Assembly (NCBI GenBank): GCA_000403215.2
Contig: KE159549.1
Coordinates: 461,999-525,998, forward strand
DNA: 64,000 nt
Direction: 5' to 3'
From: Lachnospiraceae bacterium A4
GTDB taxonomy: Bacteria; Bacillota; Clostridia; Lachnospirales; Lachnospiraceae
Made by a program: the position numbers and the translations under genes. Positions 1-8,057 of the stretch are shown one piece after another. Numbering within the stretch: the first letter of the stretch is position 1; the number at the start of each line of letters is the position of its first letter. Below the pieces are notes generated by a model. That model did no database searches and was not told the origin of the DNA. It saw nothing but the letters and a program-made list of their open reading frames with translations.

Positions 1-521
1 GAGGAGCTGGAAACAGCCGCGTCCTTCCACTCCCTGGCAGCCTGGAGGCCGTCGTGGAGCCGGATGCTTAAGGGGATACATGCCCAGCTGCGTTCATTGC
101 CAGCCAAGATACCAAGACCACCGAACATATGCCCGTGGATATACTCTGGTTTAGCAGAGTTTTCGGATTCCTGAAACAGTTTCTTCACTCCGGGCATCCG
201 CCGCCCTTCTTTGGACTGCTTTACCCCGTCCCCCACAAGGACATGGAAACCGCCTTCCTGATAAAGTGGGGAGTATTCCTTCACCGCCGAAAACCAGCGC
301 AGACGTAGATTTTCCAGCGACCAGGAGGATGAGCGAAAAAAATGGATCATGGAACCATAACATCCCGGACAAAGCGCAAGATCGCGGATAACAGAAGTAA
401 TACCAAGCTTGTCGGAACGCAGCATCAGGCCCAGGGTAATGGTAACAAACCAGCCAAAAGATGCTTTACGGGAAAAACAGGATTCAAAATGGCACAGGAC
501 TTTATTAATAAAATTCATCAT
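1..521 (-). CDS. IS4-like DDE transposase, N-terminal part (partial)
   Basis: The frame is open from the ATG at 521 to the window edge, about 173 codons. It matches the N-terminal third of the transposase at 26626-28098, including the block with VGDGVKQSKEGRRMPG, where the first catalytic Asp of the DDE triad is expected. It would catalyse cut-and-paste movement of its own element. A slightly upstream start is possible in this copy. The upstream bases differ from the second copy by an indel, so the GTG start used there is not in frame here. No internal stop is seen in the visible part. Confidence 0.8.
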   Translation of the reverse strand, partial: MMNFINKVLCHFESCFSRKASFGWFVTITLGLMLRSDKLGITSVIRDLALCPGCYGSMIHFFRSSSWSLENLRLRWFSAVKEYSPLYQEGGFHVLVGDGVKQSKEGRRMPGVKKLFQESENSAKPEYIHGHMFGGLGILAGNERSWACIPLSIRLHDGLQAAREWKDAAVSSS

Positions 522-673
522 AATCGTATGGAAAACCACTAGAAAGTATGGTAAACTTATACACAGAATAACTCTTCTGGTGGTTTGTATCTTTCTTAAG
601 TGTTGGTAACTTAAAGATACCATAAATTCATCCTGAAGGGTTATTTTTTTACAAAAAACTTTTTACTCTCAAG
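1..673 (-). mobile_element. IS element copy A, cut by the left window edge
   Basis: This is the 5' (promoter-side) third of an insertion sequence whose complete relative lies at 26601-28211. The two copies align almost base for base over the transposase start. They also share a non-coding end with a TATCTTTCTTAAGT / ACTTAAAGATA inverted repeat and the terminus ending CTCAAG at 673. They differ at scattered positions, so they are isoforms and not a very recent duplication. The flank after position 673 is AT-rich (TATTATATAG). The rest of the element lies outside the window. Confidence 0.85.
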
Positions 674-707
674 TATTATATAGAAACATTTTTAAGGAGG
701 TCTGTTT

Positions 708-941
708 ATGAAGCAGGGTACATTGTTTTATGATGAAAAAAATAAGAGGTATGATTTCCATTACATTGATGGGAACGGGGGCAAGCGTGACTATGGCGGC
801 ATCAACTGTGGGGAGGTTTTCGAGTTTCGGCTGAATGAAGTCTGGATTCCTGCCCGTGTGGAGATGGGCATAGACAGGAAATGGTATCTGGTCGGGCTGC
901 CTGGACTGAAGCTGGACGGGCTGGAGGTGCGCATAGAATAG
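708..941 (+). CDS. DUF5348 domain protein
   Basis: A 77-residue protein that I recognise as DUF5348, a small domain common on integrative and conjugative elements of Clostridia. Its role is unknown. A strong ribosome site (AAGGAGG) lies 8 bases before the ATG. The gene begins only 35 bp after the end of IS copy A, so the IS may have displaced or supplied its promoter. The protein is rich in aromatic residues and Gly, has no membrane segment, and resembles a compact beta fold. It is probably the first gene of a small operon with the next short gene. Confidence 0.7.
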   Translation: MKQGTLFYDEKNKRYDFHYIDGNGGKRDYGGINCGEVFEFRLNEVWIPARVEMGIDRKWYLVGLPGLKLDGLEVRIE

Positions 942-1051
942 GCTATCAGTAAAATTATATTACCAGTATAATGACAAAACGGAAAATTGGTGTTATAGTG
1001 GTTACAGTTAGAAAACAAAGCGGACCGGATGAGTCCAGAAAGGAAAAGATC

Positions 1052-1195
1052 ATGGCAACAGTTAATTTCGCTACGAATGGCTTCGCATATTATCTGCATA
1101 GCGAACATTATGAGGCACTGTTCAGTAAAGAAAAAGAACAGAGTCTGGTTAAGATGCGCTCATGCAAGATAAGAAAAAGGCGAAAAACTGTGTGA
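1052..1195 (+). CDS. Small basic hypothetical protein
   Basis: A 47-residue reading frame with an ATG preceded by GAAAGGA. The N-terminus (ATVNFATNGFAYYL) looks like real protein, and the C-terminus is very basic (KIRKRRKTV). An upstream in-frame ATG at 971 has no ribosome site, so I prefer 1052. It follows the DUF5348 gene by about 110 bp and precedes a terminator-like hairpin. No family is recognised. It may be a small nucleic-acid-binding protein, but only its charge supports that. Confidence 0.35.
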   Translation: MATVNFATNGFAYYLHSEHYEALFSKEKEQSLVKMRSCKIRKRRKTV

Positions 1196-1251
1196 TGCCC
1201 GGTGGCAGCTCTTTTGGGAGGAGGCCGGAAATAGAACATGGATTTCATGTA

Positions 1252-1285
1252 CCGCTTATCTTAAATGAGGTAGGCGGTATTTTTA
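1252..1285 (+). terminator. Likely intrinsic terminator before the tRNA-Lys-like gene
   Basis: TACCGC at the left pairs with GCGGTA at the right around an imperfect inner stem, followed by TTTTTA. It would end the small operon that starts at 708. Confidence 0.45.
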
Positions 1286-1286
1286 T

Positions 1287-1377
1287 GTTCCATTAGCTCA
1301 GTTGGGAGAGCCCAAGGGATAAAGGACATCCCTGACTTTTAATCGAGGGGTCATGGGTTCAAGCCCCATATGGAGCA
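1287..1377 (+). tRNA. tRNA-Lys(TTT)-like, with an 18-nt extra stem-loop
   Basis: The acceptor stem GTTCCAT / ATGGAGC pairs over 7 bp with discriminator A. The D-stem is GCTC / GAGC, and the T-arm ATGGG / CCCAT has a TTCAAGC loop. The anticodon loop CTTTTAA (1336-1342) carries TTT. The molecule is 91 nt, not about 73, because an extra hairpin (GGGAT, 7-nt loop, ATCCC, 1316-1332) sits between the D-arm and anticodon arm. The anticodon stem then needs a bulged G or shares bases with the insert. No CCA is encoded. It may be a functional odd tRNA or a decaying one. Confidence 0.6.
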
Positions 1378-1420
1378 TTACCGCCTGGATATTTAGTTCA
1401 AATAGCAGGAGGTGAGGATC

Positions 1421-1675
1421 ATGGTGAACATGCCGGTTATAGATATGGTAAGGACAGGGCAGAACATAGGAAGGCTGCGGAAGCAGGCAGGATTGTCAGT
1501 AAAGGATCTGCAGGATATTTTCGGTTTTGCCACACCGCAGGCCATATACAAGTGGCAACAGGGTGCTGCCCTGCCGACCATAGACAATCTGGTGGCGCTT
1601 GCAGCGGTTCTGCAGGTACGCATGGATGATATTCTGGTCACTGATACGGCAGCGCAGGTACAGATCAGCGCATGA
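1421..1675 (+). CDS. Small Cro/CI-type (XRE) HTH regulator
   Basis: An 84-residue protein read from the ATG at 1421, which has AGGAGGTG 8 bases upstream. Residues about 10-65 form a classic five-helix lambda-repressor-like HTH. LSVKDLQDIFGF and PQAIYKWQQGAALP mark the HTH helices, and the final helix of the domain is NLVALAAVLQV. It is a DNA-binding protein, probably regulating its own element. It is flanked by the tRNA-Lys-like gene and two tRNA-Glu genes, an unusual position that suggests transcription as one unit with them. Confidence 0.8.
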   Translation: MVNMPVIDMVRTGQNIGRLRKQAGLSVKDLQDIFGFATPQAIYKWQQGAALPTIDNLVALAAVLQVRMDDILVTDTAAQVQISA

Positions 1676-1729
1676 ATGGAAGATAAGAAAACAATAAGAT
1701 AATTGCAGGCTGGGAGATGCCTGCAGCAA

Positions 1730-1802
1730 GGTCCCCTAGTCTAAAGGTTAGGACACCGGCCTTTCAAGCCGGAAATGCAGGGTTCAAGTCCCGTGGGGAT
1801 CA
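1730..1802 (+). tRNA. tRNA-Glu(TTC)
   Basis: Acceptor stem GGTCCCC / GGGGATC with discriminator A. The anticodon stem CCGGC / GCCGG has loop CTTTCAA giving TTC. The TTCAAGT T-loop is present, but the T-stem CAGGG / CCCGT has two mismatches at its base. Length 73 nt, no encoded CCA. Such imperfect arms are common in tRNAs carried by mobile elements. Confidence 0.85.
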
Positions 1803-1806
1803 TTAT

Positions 1807-1879
1807 GGCTCCTTGGTCTAAAGGTCAGGACGCCGGTCTCTCAAGCCGGAGATGTCGGGTTCAAGTCCCGCAGGAGCTA
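1807..1879 (+). tRNA. tRNA-Glu(CTC)
   Basis: Acceptor stem GGCTCCT / AGGAGCT (one G-T pair) with discriminator A. The anticodon stem CCGGT / GCCGG has loop CTCTCAA giving CTC, and the T-loop is TTCAAGT. It lies 4 bp after tRNA-Glu(TTC) and strongly resembles it, so the pair probably arose by duplication and anticodon change. GAG-specific tRNA-Glu is often absent from Firmicute chromosomes, since TTC reads both codons, so this may be an element-specific supplement. Confidence 0.85.
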
Positions 1880-2098
1880 CTGTGTCTAGACGTCACTGAT
1901 GATACAAGGATAATTACTTATATCCCTAATTTACACGTTTCTACACGGTTTCTTATGTAATGAATATAGGCGAAGTATTCCTAAAATAGTTAAGAGATTT
2001 CGTCCTAATGACGATATATCTATTAAGATTCATAAAGAATCTTGTTTTAGTAACTATCGTTTTATGTGTCGACGTATTAGAGAGGTTGGTGGTTATGT

Positions 2099-3283
2099 AT
2101 GTCAAGAAGCCACGAATTAGACAGGCTGAAAGCTGAGCAAGATGCAGCATTTCAGCGCAAACAGGAAGCATATCAGAATTACAAATGTGCCAAAGAAAGC
2201 ACAGACATTGCCCATGATGTTATGCAGAGAGCATGGGACGAACGTGTTCGTGCACGAGAGAAAATGAATGAGGCTTTTGAACAACGCAAGGAGTCCTTTG
2301 AACATCACGATTCCGTTTGGGGAGAGTATGCGCGTATTCGAGATTATAATAATTCGCAGATTGAATCGCTGAAGTATGATGCTGATTACGAGCATCGTGC
2401 CATGCAAGATTGTTTTGACCGAGCTAGTGATGCTTATACATATGGCAACAAATCGGAGGCTCCAATATTGTCTCAAGAAGGACATGAACATAAGGAACGT
2501 CGAGATGAACTTAATGCAGAAATTAGCAGGCTTGCCAATGAAGTAAAATCCGCCAAGGCATCTGCCGAGATGCGTGCACCAAAAGTAGATTCTTCTAGTT
2601 TTGAATCTGCCAAAGCAGAATTTGAGCGGTTAAAAGAAATTCATGAATCCGCTCAAACAGAATTTAAGAACCAGAAAGCGGAAAGAGATAGATTGAAGTG
2701 CATATTTGATGCGCTCCAAGAAGAACATATGCGATGCCAGAAAGCCTTCCAAAATAGACTCGCGCTGATTAAATCGGATAATCAACGTGAACGCGATACA
2801 ATTCTAGATAAAGCGGGGATTGCTTATTACGAACGAGAAGATGCTAAGATTGTTCAAAAGAATGATGGTACTACCCAAATCTATCACGGTGGGGTTGGTG
2901 GAGGCGATGGTTTAGGACATGGTCACACAGCTATTGATAATAATGGAAATGTAACTTATGCTCGAGGAGCATTTGAGGAGCATGGTGGGGAGAATTATGT
3001 GGAGAGTCGTCTTGCTATTGGGACAGATTATTTCGATGGCAAACCAGCTAAGGTGCGTCAAAAACCCGGAAAACCTGAGGGGTGGCGGGATGTATTTTTT
3101 GTCAATTCAGGAAATATAGGCGACGACATCGGCCATGGACACATTGTTCTTGACCCCGATAATAATGTACACTATTATCGAGATGTATGGCAAGAGCATC
3201 GCGATGAGAATGGACGGCGGGATGATTTTTTAATAGACGAAGATGCAGATATAAAAAAACAAGGTGATACTCATAGAATATAA
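2099..3283 (+). CDS. Coiled-coil protein with duplicated GHGH C-terminal repeat
   Basis: 394 residues with no signal peptide or membrane helix. Residues about 1-245 are Lys/Glu/Arg/Gln-rich and helical with heptad-like spacing, probably one long coiled coil. Residues about 255-390 contain two copies of a beta-like unit. One reads GLGHGHTAIDNNGNVTYAR and the other DIGHGHIVLDPDNNVHYYRD, each followed by EH and a charged loop. I do not recognise the family. The His-rich GHGH motifs could bind metal or nucleotide, but this is inference. A clean terminator follows, so it is a single-gene unit. It is more AT-rich than the leftward operon next door. Confidence 0.7.
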   Translation: MSRSHELDRLKAEQDAAFQRKQEAYQNYKCAKESTDIAHDVMQRAWDERVRAREKMNEAFEQRKESFEHHDSVWGEYARIRDYNNSQIESLKYDADYEHRAMQDCFDRASDAYTYGNKSEAPILSQEGHEHKERRDELNAEISRLANEVKSAKASAEMRAPKVDSSSFESAKAEFERLKEIHESAQTEFKNQKAERDRLKCIFDALQEEHMRCQKAFQNRLALIKSDNQRERDTILDKAGIAYYEREDAKIVQKNDGTTQIYHGGVGGGDGLGHGHTAIDNNGNVTYARGAFEEHGGENYVESRLAIGTDYFDGKPAKVRQKPGKPEGWRDVFFVNSGNIGDDIGHGHIVLDPDNNVHYYRDVWQEHRDENGRRDDFLIDEDADIKKQGDTHRI

Positions 3284-3288
3284 TATCT

Positions 3289-3315
3289 AAAGCCAGCAAC
3301 AATTTGCTGGCTTTT
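3289..3315 (+). terminator. Intrinsic terminator of the coiled-coil gene
   Basis: AAAGCCAGCA pairs with TGCTGGCTTTT around a short A/T loop, and the T-run completes a textbook rho-independent terminator 6 bp after the stop codon. Confidence 0.85.
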
Positions 3316-3331
3316 ATAGTATAATGTGCGT

Positions 3332-3630
3332 ATGGAACGTTCAAAAGACCAATTGGAAAGAATTATGAAGGCATATGGTTGTAGTGATTTTGTCTTTGAC
3401 GGCTCAATGAAAGTCGACCCAGATACATTTTTGTATTTTTACCATAAAGACGCAAAGCAATATGTGCTTTTGGAAACAGATTATTTAGGACGTGAATATA
3501 TGACAGATTACCCATATATATATTGGATTATGATTATTATGAAAACAAAACTATTAGCATAATGGTCAAAGGCGATATACCAATCAAAGATAAAACTTAT
3601 GCTGGAAACACAATACTCTTCGAGAGATAA
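3332..3630 (+). pseudogene. Small hypothetical gene broken by a frameshift in a TA repeat
   Basis: The first frame (from ATG 3332) is clearly protein-like up to about TDYPY. After the (TA)n run at about 3514-3525, the protein-like frame continues one frame over (DYYENKTISIMVKGDI...) to a stop at 3628-3630. Together they give a protein of about 98 residues. The ATG has no ribosome site, but TATAAT lies just upstream at about 3319, which would suit a leaderless transcript. No family is recognised. A sequencing error in the repeat would give the same picture. Confidence 0.45.
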
Positions 3631-3723
3631 TTTATAGGGTATGTACGGTATAATTATAAAATACAATGAATTGGAAGGAGAGAATAATTTTTAGTAAAAT
3701 ACCGCTGTCTCTACCATGCATAA

Positions 3724-3747
3724 AGCCCACAGATTTCTCTGTGGGCT
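3724..3747. terminator. Hairpin, probable terminator of the leftward recombinase operon
   Basis: A perfect 10-bp stem, AGCCCACAGA / TCTGTGGGCT with a 4-nt loop, lies 38 bp past the stop of the leftmost serine recombinase. T-runs flank it moderately on both sides (TTTATG on the minus strand), so it may end transcription in both directions. Confidence 0.6.
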
Positions 3748-3784
3748 AATATTAAGACAATTTTGTCTTCTAAGGTGCTTAGTT

Positions 3785-5404
3785 TTATTTTGTGGATTTT
3801 GGTGTTTCTGCGGATAAATCTATGGTTATAACTGCTCCGTCATAAAACCTGAAGCTCAATGTTTTATCCAACGATACCGTAACATTTTCTATCATGGCAT
3901 TCCAAAGGTCAGCATCAAATTCAGCTATATAGTCAGTTTGTTCCACTAGGAAACTCATAGAACGTGCGACCTGTTCCTTCCGTGTCTGTTGGTCAAGGAG
4001 CTGCTTCCTGATACTGGCTATTTTTTCCTCCTGTTCCTGACAGGCCGCATCCATTTCGTTAAACTTACGGTTGTATTCAGTCTGGTCCTGTATCTGCCTT
4101 GTATTTTCCTCCATGTATTGACGAAGGTTTGCCAGAAGCCGGGCGTGTTCAGACGTCGCCGCATGAAGCTGTTCTTCCAGGAGACTGGTGTCACTTAGCT
4201 CTGTCTGTATTTCTTTTAGTCTGGCGATATGGCTGGCTTTGTCATCTAACAACTGGTTAAAGGCTGTTACAAAAGCATTTTTAATCTCATCTTCATTTAA
4301 GTTTGGAGTACTACAATGAGACTCATTATCATATTTACAGTTGCACTGCCAGATAGATTTACGGTATTTACTGTTACTGTGCCAGACTTTTCTGCCATAG
4401 AATCCGCCACATTCACCGCAGATAATCTTTGCATTGAGCGGGCTGCTGCGGTGCAGCTGATGGCGGTGTGGTCTTCGTCGTTCAATCTCTTTCTGCACCA
4501 AGTCAAAAGTTTCAGCATCAATAATGGCCGGGTGCGAGTTTTCAATATAATACTGCGGAACCTCGCCACAGTTCTTTTTAACCTTCTTGGTTAAAAAGTC
4601 TGCTGTATAAGTTTTCTGGAGTAGAGCATCACCTTTATATTTCTCATTTTGGAGAATGCTCATAATAGTAGAAACACTCCATTTTTTCTTCCCGGCTGGT
4701 GTAGGTATGCCCTTCGCAGTAAGATGATCGGCAATTGACCGTACTGTCGAACCGCCAAGAAAAAGCTGGTAGATTTCACGGATAATTTCAGCCTCATGCT
4801 CCACAATCCTAGGCAGTCCGTCCTCGCCTTTCTCATAGCCTAGAAAATGTTTATAGGCAAGCGAAAATTTGCCTTCCTCCATTGACCGCCGCTTGCCCCA
4901 TGTCACGTTTTCGCTGATGGAACGGCTTTCTTCCTGTGCCAGACTCCCCATGATGGTCAGCATCACTTCGCCTTTGGTACCAAGGGTATAAATGTTTTCT
5001 TTCTCAAAATACACCTCTACTTTATGATCTTTCAGGGTACGGACGGTCGTGAGGGTATCGACCGTATTGCGAGCGAAGCGGCTGATGGATTTTGTTAAAA
5101 TCAGGTCGATTTTGCCGCTTAATGCGTCATTAACCATCCGGTTAAACCCTTCCCGTTTTCTGATATTGGTACCGGAAATACCTTCATCGGTGTATACGTC
5201 AATAAACTCCCAGCTAGGATTGCCTTTGATGTAGCGGGTGTAAAATTCCACCTGTGCTTCGTAGCTTGAGAGCTGTTCCTCGGAATCAGTAGAAACACGC
5301 GCATAGGCGGCTACTCGTTTTCTGGGCTGTTCTATGTCTGGAGTACTTGATGTCAGGCTGGCCCGGCTTTCGATTTTCTGTACCGTTCTAACTGTTTTTG
5401 CCAT
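3785..5404 (-). CDS. Large serine recombinase (element integrase, distal copy)
   Basis: 539 residues. The N-terminal resolvase domain has the catalytic serine in VAAYARVSTDS (Ser38) and the SRFARNT helix. It is followed by the Recombinase domain and then a zinc ribbon with CGECGGFYGRK and a second Cys pair around CNCKY...C. A long coiled-coil region and a C-terminal beta segment complete it. It would catalyse integration and excision of the element by a 2-bp staggered double-strand exchange. It overlaps the preceding recombinase by 17 bp, so the two are translationally coupled and may act together. The ribosome site is AAAGGGTG before the ATG at 5404. Confidence 0.93.
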   Translation of the reverse strand: MAKTVRTVQKIESRASLTSSTPDIEQPRKRVAAYARVSTDSEEQLSSYEAQVEFYTRYIKGNPSWEFIDVYTDEGISGTNIRKREGFNRMVNDALSGKIDLILTKSISRFARNTVDTLTTVRTLKDHKVEVYFEKENIYTLGTKGEVMLTIMGSLAQEESRSISENVTWGKRRSMEEGKFSLAYKHFLGYEKGEDGLPRIVEHEAEIIREIYQLFLGGSTVRSIADHLTAKGIPTPAGKKKWSVSTIMSILQNEKYKGDALLQKTYTADFLTKKVKKNCGEVPQYYIENSHPAIIDAETFDLVQKEIERRRPHRHQLHRSSPLNAKIICGECGGFYGRKVWHSNSKYRKSIWQCNCKYDNESHCSTPNLNEDEIKNAFVTAFNQLLDDKASHIARLKEIQTELSDTSLLEEQLHAATSEHARLLANLRQYMEENTRQIQDQTEYNRKFNEMDAACQEQEEKIASIRKQLLDQQTRKEQVARSMSFLVEQTDYIAEFDADLWNAMIENVTVSLDKTLSFRFYDGAVITIDLSAETPKSTK

Positions 5405-6722
5405 TTTTGTTCACCCTTTCTCTAAATTGTAATTGGCGGTCGCGTGCGTCCTGTTTCATACTCTCAGTCCAGCTTTCTTTTCTGGAAGAGTGCTGCCACG
5501 GTACCTCTATGATACGGCCGTCAGTCAATACGTAAATTAGCTGGTTGTGTGCTGGTACTTGTATTTCTTTAATATGCTGAAGCAGCATCTCACGATCTAA
5601 TTCTGCCACGTTCAAAACTTCTAAGGTTTTACTGATTATAATGTTTTCCGGAATCTGCTGTGAGGGGCATTTACTTTTTCCATGAGTGTTATAGGTTTCG
5701 CAAATCCAGACCGGCTTGGCATATTTACTGTTGTTATTGGCTGTTTTTCTCCGGTATGTCCGTCCACAAATTCCGCAGTGTAGCATTCCTGTAAACAAAT
5801 GTGGATCGGATGACCCATGTTTCCAGTAATAGGTTTCTTCGCGATGTTTTAACTCCAGTTGAACCTGTCTGAACGTTTCCCGGTCAATGATCGCTTCGTG
5901 ATTATCCTTAACCAGATACATTGGAAGCTCGCCGTGGTTTATGACTTTTTTCTTACTGATATGGTCTGACTGATAGGTCTTCTGTAACAATAAATCGCCG
6001 ACATACCGCTCATTGCGCAAGATCCCGTATATGGTGCTTATGCTCCAGAATTTACTGAACTTAGCTGGTATCCCCATATTGGTGAGTTTTTTGGCGATGG
6101 CTCCCTTGCCCATTCCGGAGAGAAAATCCGTAAATATCATCTGGACAATCTGGGCTTCTTCCGGTACGACATAAATCAGGCCATCCTTTAAACGATATCC
6201 CAGCATATTCCCATTTACGGGACATCCCTGCTCGAACATTTTGCGGATGCGCCATTTGCAGTTTTCTGAGGCCGACCGGCTCTCTTCCTGTGCAAAGGAT
6301 GCCAAGAGCGTCAGCATCAGTTCGCCGTCCATGCTCATGGTGTGGATATTTTCTTTCTCGAAATAAATATCTATCCCCAAAGATTTCAGTTCACGTGCAG
6401 TTTCCAGTAGTGTCAGGGTATTGCGCGCCAGTCTGGTGACGGATTTTGTAATCACCATGTCAATTTTTCCATTTCTACAGTCTGTAAGCAGCCGTTGGAA
6501 CTCTGGTCTGCCTTCTTTGGTGCCAGTCAGGGCTTCATCAGCATAGATTCCGGCAAGCTCCCAGTCCCCCCGATTACCAATATAATTATTGTAATAACTG
6601 ATCTGAACAGACAGTGAATGGAGCTGGGCATCTTTTCCCGAAGATACACGGGCATAAGCTGCAACTTTCTTGCGCTTTACAGGTGCAGGTGCGGTCTGAT
6701 TTAGTTTTGTAATTTTTCTCAT
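5388..6722 (-). CDS. Large serine recombinase (element integrase, proximal copy)
   Basis: 444 residues with the same domain order as its downstream partner but clearly diverged. The catalytic serine lies in AAYARVSSGKD (Ser27) and the fold signature in TRLARNT. The Recombinase domain is followed by a zinc ribbon starting CGICGRTYRRK. It is shorter than the partner because it lacks most of the coiled coil. It begins with GGAGG 8 bases before the ATG. Paired overlapping large serine recombinases occur in some clostridial integrative elements, where both are needed for excision. The requirement for both here is inference. Confidence 0.93.
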   Translation of the reverse strand: MRKITKLNQTAPAPVKRKKVAAYARVSSGKDAQLHSLSVQISYYNNYIGNRGDWELAGIYADEALTGTKEGRPEFQRLLTDCRNGKIDMVITKSVTRLARNTLTLLETARELKSLGIDIYFEKENIHTMSMDGELMLTLLASFAQEESRSASENCKWRIRKMFEQGCPVNGNMLGYRLKDGLIYVVPEEAQIVQMIFTDFLSGMGKGAIAKKLTNMGIPAKFSKFWSISTIYGILRNERYVGDLLLQKTYQSDHISKKKVINHGELPMYLVKDNHEAIIDRETFRQVQLELKHREETYYWKHGSSDPHLFTGMLHCGICGRTYRRKTANNNSKYAKPVWICETYNTHGKSKCPSQQIPENIIISKTLEVLNVAELDREMLLQHIKEIQVPAHNQLIYVLTDGRIIEVPWQHSSRKESWTESMKQDARDRQLQFRERVNKNGKNS

Positions 6723-6803
6723 AATACTGCCTCCATTTCGTTTTGGGTTTTCGCCACCCTAAAGTTGGAGGGGATTCTAAAGAATCCCCTCATAAATAAG
6801 GTT

Positions 6804-7034
6804 CTACAGTTTTCTTATACGGTCGATGCCATAAACGACACCGAGGTGGGAGCCGCAGTCCCAGTCTACAAATACAGTGCCGGTATCATCTACCAAGTTG
6901 ACTGTACCTTGCTCGCCGGGAGATAATCTGCTATATGGATCATCCATATTTATCAGCTCCACCCGGCAGCCTTCAGGATACTGCTCCCGTATCCGTTCCA
7001 CTGTTTTTCTGCTGGGAAAGCTGTTATTTCCCAT
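6804..7034 (-). CDS. DUF4314 family protein
   Basis: 76 residues from the ATG at 7034, overlapping the end of the upstream gene by 11 bp. The chain reads as a small beta-barrel: RVELINMDDPYSRLSPGEQG, then TVFVDWDCGSHLGVVYGID. This is the DUF4314 pattern known from Clostridia phages and conjugative elements, where it sits beside amidoligase and gamma-glutamylcyclotransferase genes exactly as here. Biochemical role unknown. It may help the peptide-modification module or bind nucleic acid. Confidence 0.8.
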   Translation of the reverse strand: MGNNSFPSRKTVERIREQYPEGCRVELINMDDPYSRLSPGEQGTVNLVDDTGTVFVDWDCGSHLGVVYGIDRIRKL

Positions 7035-7776
7035 AAGGATCACCTTTTTGGTTTTCTGATTTGGGTGTATCAGTGACAGTAACTTCAAATGTAATCATTC
7101 CTGTGTCCGTCTCAGTCTGTTCTGGTCGGTGTCCTGATTTCCAGCTGCTGTTTCCGGTCAGGTTGCCAAGCAGTATCTTTCTGGCTGTTTTATATTCATC
7201 GCCGATAAACCCCAGACGGATTAAGAAAAGACGCAGGGTGAATTTATCATTCTGGGTATCTTTTTCTTTTGCTGTGACACGTTTTTGTGTCCGCGCCATT
7301 TGACAGAGGGCGGTAGCTAGCTGACAGTAAGCTTTTACCTCTCCTTCCAGCCCATGCAGGGTAAACCAGGGGAATTTAAGGGAAGCGCCAGTGTCAATGA
7401 TTTTAAGGGTGTCGGTCTGAAGCGCTTTCTTTAGTACAGTACTTTTGCTGGCAATAATCCTTTTGAGGTTCAAAATCTTCTCATCGGTCAGTCCATTCTT
7501 TGGTATCTCAACCGTGAGAGTATTAGTATCTGTCTCATCACTTGCAGGCTCATACCCCTGTTCCTTGAGGCAGTTAAGCAGCTGCTCAATTTTCTCAGGT
7601 TCTGTATCTTCCCGGAAGGACAGGATACCATTTTTATCGACACTACAGCAGCCGATGTCATAGACAAAAGTCGGAGCTTTCAGGTAAACAGGAGCCTCAC
7701 CTAATATATTGCTGACTGCCTGCACCAGTGCCTTGCGTTCTGCGCCTGTCCGGTTATAGCTATATTGAATGCTCAT
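7024..7776 (-). CDS. Virulence-type protein of mobile-element amidoligase cassettes
   Basis: 250 residues with GGAG before the ATG. The N-terminus (MSIQYSYNRTGAERKALVQA) is the hallmark of proteins often labelled 'virulence protein' in Firmicute phages and conjugative elements; the true function is unknown. A middle segment of regularly spaced hydrophobics is followed by a 'TLRLFLIRLGFIGDEYKTAR' block. A related block (RTYLNRIGFIGDEFKSCR) occurs in the amidoligase encoded three genes upstream, so the two proteins share a C-terminal module. That shared tail suggests a common substrate or partner. Confidence 0.7.
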   Translation of the reverse strand: MSIQYSYNRTGAERKALVQAVSNILGEAPVYLKAPTFVYDIGCCSVDKNGILSFREDTEPEKIEQLLNCLKEQGYEPASDETDTNTLTVEIPKNGLTDEKILNLKRIIASKSTVLKKALQTDTLKIIDTGASLKFPWFTLHGLEGEVKAYCQLATALCQMARTQKRVTAKEKDTQNDKFTLRLFLIRLGFIGDEYKTARKILLGNLTGNSSWKSGHRPEQTETDTGMITFEVTVTDTPKSENQKGDPYGK

Positions 7777-7872
7777 AGCATTTACTCCTTTCTTTCTGGC
7801 TTACACTATCTATCACTCAGACCATGTAAAAAAGCAAGTCTGATGATCAGAATCATGTAAAAAATCTGTGGA

Positions 7873-8052
7873 CTAACTGCGGCCGCCCCTAAGAATAAAA
7901 TCTATGTATTCTTCACGGTTAGCCTGAATAAACACTACCAGTTCATAAAAGCCTTCACGGTTGGCAATATATTGGACAGCATAGGCATCAAACATATTGG
8001 TTTCGGCTGTTGCCCGGATGGCTAAAATCTGCTGTTTAACGATTTCGGTCAT
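7873..8052 (-). CDS. DUF5049 family small protein
   Basis: 59 residues from the ATG at 8052, which has GGGAG about 9 bases upstream; a GTG at 8061 is an alternative. The pattern EIVKQQILAIRATAETNMFD...YVIQ-like helix pair, then EEYIDFIL, is that of DUF5049, a helical protein found in phage and ICE cassettes beside gamma-glutamylcyclotransferase and amidoligase. It overlaps or abuts the cyclotransferase gene, indicating co-translation. It may be an accessory or regulatory subunit; there is no catalytic motif. Confidence 0.7.
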   Translation of the reverse strand: MTEIVKQQILAIRATAETNMFDAYAVQYIANREGFYELVVFIQANREEYIDFILRGGRS

Positions 8053-8057
8053 AGCAA

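Noticed and set aside
1287-1377. Group I intron in the tRNA-Lys-like gene
   Set aside because: The extra segment is only about 18 bases and lies before the anticodon arm, not within the anticodon loop where bacterial tRNA introns lie.
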